Assembly: GCA_025656895.1 (NCBI GenBank)
Contig: JAHXHF010000232.1
Span: forward strand, 1 to 8,932
Length of the DNA: 8,932 nucleotides
Source of the DNA: a gamma proteobacterium symbiont of Bathyaustriella thionipta
GTDB taxonomy: Bacteria; Pseudomonadota; Gammaproteobacteria; Chromatiales; Chromatiaceae
Direction of reading: 5' to 3'
Positions within the stretch are counted from its first letter, which is position 1. Every line of letters starts with the position of its first letter. A program made the translations under genes and the position numbers. Positions 6,365 to 8,932 of this stretch are shown here, piece after piece. Under the pieces are notes generated by a model, which was not told the DNA's origin, searched no databases, and worked only from the letters and a program-made list of their open reading frames with translations.

Positions 6365-7207
6365 TCAGGCAGCCAGCGCCCAATCGTGCCAGATGGGCGT
6401 ACAATTCTCCGGCAAGGGTGGCAGTTTACCCAGTTTGACCCAGGGATTTTCAGGACCATGATAGTCTGAGCCGGCCGATGCCAGTAAAGAACAATCAGCC
6501 GCATGTCTGGCCATGGTAAAGATTTCGTCACGGCTGTGGCTACCCGATACCACCTCCATGGCTGCACCGCCCATCTCATGAAATTCACGCAGCAAACGTA
6601 ATAATTTACTGCGGGTTAATCGGTAACGGGCCGGATGAGCCACCACCGCCTGACCACCGGCTGCCTTCACCCAGCTCACGCATTCTTCCAGAGTTGTCCA
6701 GTCACCGGCCACATGACCCGGCTTGTTCACCACCAGATAGTGACGAAACACATCACGCATAGACTTGGCATACGCTTTTTCAACCAGAAAACGGGCAAAA
6801 TGGGTACGGCTGATCAAATCACCCGTTGCATAGGCGCTGGCACCCTCTAAAGCGCCTTCAATACCCTTTTTCTGCAAGCGCCGGGCAATTTCCTGCGCGC
6901 GCCACTCACGAAAATCTCTCAGACCCTGCAGACCCTTTTGTAACATTTCATTGGCCGGATCCACGTTCAAGCCGACAATGTGTACGGTGCGCTTGTTCCA
7001 GCTTACCGAAATCTCTACACCATTCACCAGCTGCATACCGACTTGTTGCGCCGCAAGCTGTGCCTGCGCTAAACCGCTCAAGGTATCATGGTCGGTCAGG
7101 GCCAGAGTTTTTACACCCGCCCGTGCGGCCTGAGTCACCAGTTGCTGCGGTGACAGGCTGCCATCCGAAGCGCTGGAATGGCTGTGTAAATCAACATAAC
7201 AGTTCAT
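6365..7207 (-). CDS. rnm: RNase AM / 3',5'-nucleoside bisphosphate phosphatase (YciV, PHP domain)
   Basis: About 280 residues from the ATG at 7207, compared with 293 in E. coli. A cytoplasmic metal-dependent PHP-domain enzyme. The E. coli homologue hydrolyses 3',5'-nucleoside bisphosphates and trims 5' ends of short RNAs and rRNA precursors. Metal ligands typical of PHP are visible: DLHSHSSASDG at the start, LALTDHDTLSG, NGVEIS, the internal THFARFLV and GHVAGDW segments, VVAHPARYRL, and the terminal AGSDYHGPENPW. The reading frame extends to an ATG at 7279, but those 24 extra residues lie before the beta-strand that opens the domain and overlap the divergent gene's start. MNCYVDLHSH fits the usual N-terminus, with 7216 as a close alternative. 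No strong ribosome-binding site supports either. First gene of the minus-strand operon. Confidence 0.88.
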   Translation of the reverse strand: MNCYVDLHSHSSASDGSLSPQQLVTQAARAGVKTLALTDHDTLSGLAQAQLAAQQVGMQLVNGVEISVSWNKRTVHIVGLNVDPANEMLQKGLQGLRDFREWRAQEIARRLQKKGIEGALEGASAYATGDLISRTHFARFLVEKAYAKSMRDVFRHYLVVNKPGHVAGDWTTLEECVSWVKAAGGQAVVAHPARYRLTRSKLLRLLREFHEMGGAAMEVVSGSHSRDEIFTMARHAADCSLLASAGSDYHGPENPWVKLGKLPPLPENCTPIWHDWALAA

Positions 7208-7264
7208 AAGCTGCATTCTACCGGCGTCTGCACTTCCCTGCATGGTGAAATTGCCGGGATAGGG

Positions 7265-7270
7265 TACAAT
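7265..7270 (+). promoter_or_regulatory. Candidate -10 element placed for a leaderless transcript
   Basis: TACAAT sits seven bases before the ATG at 7278. Transcription usually starts six to seven bases after such a hexamer, which would put +1 at or next to the A of the start codon. There is no ribosome-binding sequence between (CAGCCGC), consistent with a leaderless message. However, no good -35 hexamer lies 16-18 bases upstream and there is no extended -10 TG, so the call is weak. Confidence 0.3.
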
Positions 7271-7277
7271 CAGCCGC

Positions 7278-8045
7278 ATGAACCCACTTACCAGTGATTT
7301 AAACCAGATTGAATCGCAGCTTATGCATCTGCTGGATGAACTTCAACAGATGTCTATCGAGCAGGAGCAGGATGAACAAACTCAAAGCCTGCACCTGAGC
7401 CGGCAGGCCATGAGTCAGCTAATGGATATTCTACATCGCCTGGAAACAGACGCTGTGATGCCAGCCGCAAGCAGTGGCCAACGTGAAACCGACCCGCCTA
7501 TCTCACCTACCGACCGTAATGAACTGAGTAATTACGCGCTGCAATTGTTTGCCACCTGCAGTGAAACCGCTTATCAGTTGCAGGCGCCTGAAATCATGCC
7601 ACATATGGAAATGCTCAGTGCCGACCTGGCACTTTGGCTGGCACGCCATGATTGCGAGCTGAATCTGCTGGAGCCATGTGTCAACGCCCTGGCCCGATTA
7701 GCCAATGAATTCCGTTCGTCAGATGATCTCGTCCGTTTATTCCAATGGATGAGTGAAATTCGTGATGCGGTCAGTCAGAGCATCCAGCAGGATATGGATA
7801 ACAGCAATCCCGGAAGACCCTGGCGTTTATTGTTATTAAACCGGGGCATTGTCGCTACCCGTACGCATAACAGCCATTTTATGGAGCAGGCTTTTGATGA
7901 CATCATTCAGCATCTGCCCGGTGATGCACCGGATTTTTTCCGGGAAGGCATGGGGCAAATGGAAGCACTTGACTACCCCTCGGCAGTTCGCAGTATCATG
8001 TCGCGTTATTACACGGCCTGGTGTCACCAGCACCCGCTGCACTAG
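7278..8045 (+). CDS. Uncharacterised soluble helical protein
   Basis: 255 residues, not recognised. No signal peptide or membrane segment is visible, so it should be cytoplasmic. Residues 1-58 are predicted helical and rich in Gln, Glu, Leu and Met (SQLMHLLDELQQMSIEQEQDEQ), possibly a short coiled coil. A Pro/Ser/Asp-rich linker (about 62-78) precedes a larger helical domain with ELSNYALQLFATCSETAYQL, HMEMLSADLALWLARHDCELN, LVRLFQWMSEIRDAVS and the closing FFREGMGQMEALDYPSAVRSIMSRYYTAW. The repeated helix pairs are reminiscent of TPR-like or helical-bundle proteins, but no repeat consensus can be asserted. It is divergent from rnm (70 bases between the preferred starts) and its stop codon overlaps a ribosome-binding sequence leading toward yciI. 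In many relatives yciB (septation protein A) occupies this neighbourhood; this protein is not YciB. Confidence 0.82.
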   Translation: MNPLTSDLNQIESQLMHLLDELQQMSIEQEQDEQTQSLHLSRQAMSQLMDILHRLETDAVMPAASSGQRETDPPISPTDRNELSNYALQLFATCSETAYQLQAPEIMPHMEMLSADLALWLARHDCELNLLEPCVNALARLANEFRSSDDLVRLFQWMSEIRDAVSQSIQQDMDNSNPGRPWRLLLLNRGIVATRTHNSHFMEQAFDDIIQHLPGDAPDFFREGMGQMEALDYPSAVRSIMSRYYTAWCHQHPLH

Positions 8046-8054
8046 GAGTCTGTA

Positions 8055-8162
8055 ATGAGTAATCAAACTGTAAAAACGCATCAACCCCGGACGGAAACTT
8101 TTTATTTATGTGGTACAGCATCATCGCAGAAGACAAACCGGATTCATTGTCATCACGCTTAA
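8055..8162 (+). CDS. Possible 35-codon leader ORF overlapping the yciI start
   Basis: AGGAG at 8044-8048, overlapping the upstream stop, is six bases from an ATG at 8055 that opens 35 codons (beginning MSNQTVKTHQPRTETF) and ends inside yciI in another frame. It has the best ribosome-binding site in this region, better than that of yciI. The peptide matches nothing recognised. It could be a translated leader that couples yciI translation, or the residue of a deleted gene. Confidence 0.25.
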   Translation: MSNQTVKTHQPRTETFYLCGTASSQKTNRIHCHHA

Positions 8163-8407
8163 AAGCACGGCCTGACCATCTGGCCCGTTTACAACAGTTG
8201 CAACAACAGGGGCGTCTGCTGGTTGCCGGCCCTCAACCCGCCATCGACTGCGAAGACCCGGGCGAAGCCGGTTTCAGCGGCAGCCTGATTATTGCAGAAT
8301 TTGCCAGCCTGGATGACGCCAGACAATGGGCAGATGCTGACCCTTATATAGCTGCGGGTGTTTACCGGCAGGTCAGCGTAAAACCGTTTAAAAAAGTATT
8401 ACCCTGA
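8108..8407 (+). CDS. yciI: YciI-family protein
   Basis: 99 residues, nearly the same length as E. coli YciI and similar throughout. The first strand is MWYSIIAEDKPDSL, followed by ARPDHLARLQQLQQQGRLLVAGP with the conserved His24, then DPGEAGFSGSLIIAEF, ARQWADADPYIAAGVY with the conserved DPY (78-80), and the ending VSVKPFKKVLP. YciI proteins have a dimeric ferredoxin-like alpha/beta fold. A conserved His/Asp pair suggests catalysis, but the substrate is not established. The start aligns with the family, yet there is no ribosome-binding sequence before it (the upstream bases are T-rich), so it may depend on translation from upstream. Next gene follows after 39 bases. Confidence 0.93.
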   Translation: MWYSIIAEDKPDSLSSRLKARPDHLARLQQLQQQGRLLVAGPQPAIDCEDPGEAGFSGSLIIAEFASLDDARQWADADPYIAAGVYRQVSVKPFKKVLP

Positions 8408-8446
8408 TAATTATTATCACCAACCATCAACAAAGGATCGCAAAAC

Positions 8447-8848
8447 ATGAAGTTAACAAAAAAATCCTTGCTCGCAATAGCGGTTACCGCCCTGCTGAGC
8501 AGCGCCTGTACAGAACAGCCTCAGGCCAGTTCAACGACTGACGCATCAAAGGACAGCAGCAGTACCCCAACAACCGCCAGTAAAGAAGTGGAAGACGGCC
8601 TGGTACGCGTCAACGGCGCTACGATTACACCCGCACTGTACAAGGTATTTCTGGATCTGGCCCGTACCCAGGGTGTACCGGCCGATGCCTCACCCGAACA
8701 GCAACTGGCGCTGCTTAACCAACTGGTTAATCTCATGCTCATCACCCAGGATGCCGAAAAACGTGGCCTGGACAAAACAGCGCCCGTTATTGCCGAGCTG
8801 CAACTATTGCGTATCAAGGCTCTAACAGAAGCCGGTATTAAAGCGTAA
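8447..8848 (+). CDS. N-terminal half of a PpiC/SurA-like lipoprotein, truncated by an insertion sequence
   Basis: 133 residues remain. Residues 1-20 form a lipoprotein signal peptide with LLSSAC around Cys21, so the protein would be lipid-anchored in the envelope. A Ser/Thr-rich linker (22-48) is followed by a SurA-N-like helical chaperone region: VRVNGATITPALYKVFLDLAR, EQQLALLNQLVNLMLITQDAEKRGLDK, and PVIAELQLLRIKALTEA. Full-length relatives of this type, often found beside yciI, continue for a further 100 or more residues with a parvulin (PpiC) rotamase domain, which is absent here. The frame ends GCG-TAA, where the final G and the TAA belong to the GTAAGCG tip of an IS66-type element starting at 8845. 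AGGA lies nine bases before the ATG. It may still be translated into a rotamase-less chaperone fragment, but is most simply a disrupted gene. Confidence 0.8.
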   Translation: MKLTKKSLLAIAVTALLSSACTEQPQASSTTDASKDSSSTPTTASKEVEDGLVRVNGATITPALYKVFLDLARTQGVPADASPEQQLALLNQLVNLMLITQDAEKRGLDKTAPVIAELQLLRIKALTEAGIKA

Positions 8849-8932
8849 GCGCCAAAGAATCAGCCCTCTTAACCCCATTTCAGAATAATACTTCCTTCAT
8901 GTTCCAGGGAAGCAATGCCTCGACCTTTTCTA
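8845..8932 (-). mobile_element. End of an IS66-family insertion sequence (rest beyond the window)
   Basis: GTAAGCGCC begins at 8845; GTAAGCG is the characteristic tip of IS66-family terminal inverted repeats. Some 32 bases farther in, the minus strand carries the last codons of a transposase, which is where tnpC normally ends relative to the IS tip. The lipoprotein frame is interrupted exactly at this point. IS66 elements usually make an 8-bp target duplication, which here would be the flanking ATTAAAGC at 8837-8844; the other copy lies outside the window and cannot be seen. Confidence 0.72.
8880..8932 (-). CDS. tnpC: C-terminus of an IS66-type transposase (TnpC), partial
   Basis: The minus strand reads EKVEALLPWNMKEVLF followed by TGA at 8882-8880. 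The ALLPWN motif close to the stop codon is typical of the IS66 TnpC C-terminal region. The remainder of the protein, including the DDE catalytic core, lies beyond the right edge. Two other minus-strand frames were considered: one has internal stops, and the other ends at 8869 with a less recognisable tail. The location, just inside a GTAAGCG tip, supports this choice. Confidence 0.65.
   Translation of the reverse strand, partial: EKVEALLPWNMKEVLF

Noticed and set aside
6826..7209. 127-codon plus-strand ORF inside rnm
   Set aside because: Antisense shadow of a well-conserved PHP enzyme gene; no ribosome-binding site or family resemblance.
7208..7279. Extension of rnm to the ATG at 7279
   Set aside because: The extra residues lie before the first PHP strand and overlap the divergent gene's start; starts at 7207 or 7216 fit the family better.
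8869..8932. Minus-strand frame ending at 8869 with the tail SLEHEGSIILKWG
   Set aside because: It competes with the frame ending in ALLPWNMKEVLF, which matches the IS66 transposase C-terminus and sits at the expected distance from the GTAAGCG tip.

Overview
The window is a gene-dense piece of a gammaproteobacterial chromosome of medium GC. It looks like a non-enteric lineage, because it carries scpA and scpB (the Smc-type condensin accessories) rather than mukBEF. The best-recognised proteins (YciO, YciI, RNase AM/YciV, RluB) resemble their Escherichia coli counterparts closely, and this gene neighbourhood is typical of Pseudomonas-like gammaproteobacteria. Species cannot be fixed from the sequence.

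Left part (1-1268): a possible divergent gene start runs off the left edge on the minus strand. It is followed by a two-gene plus-strand operon encoding an exported DUF2092-type protein and a small exported arginine-rich protein, joined by a TAATG stop/start overlap. Middle part (1288-7207): seven minus-strand genes read in the order rnm (RNase AM) - yciO - M50 membrane metalloprotease - trpS - scpA - scpB - rluB. Apart from a 128-nt gap before the protease gene, they are packed with 4- to about 100-nt overlaps or short gaps, so they probably form one operon or two overlapping transcription units. It links RNA turnover and modification (RNase AM, RluB), tRNA charging (TrpS), a TsaC-like protein (YciO), intramembrane proteolysis, and chromosome condensation (ScpAB). 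Right part (7278-8844): a divergent plus-strand group holds an uncharacterised helical protein, YciI, and the N-terminal half of a PpiC/SurA-like lipoprotein.

The right edge (8845-8932) appears to be the end of an IS66-family insertion sequence. The typical GTAAGCG tip starts at 8845, and the last 16 residues of a transposase containing ALLPWN are read on the minus strand. The insertion cuts the lipoprotein gene and supplies its stop codon, so the PPIase domain is lost from this copy.

The most unusual structure is at the scpB/rluB junction. A 15-bp tandem repeat (four units, 2146-2205) lies inside an overlap of about 100 nt and encodes two different pentapeptide repeats at once: an acidic/polar tail on ScpB and a basic Lys/His/Thr head on RluB. 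No complete new defence or mobile system was found; the rest is ordinary housekeeping sequence with a few unknown proteins.
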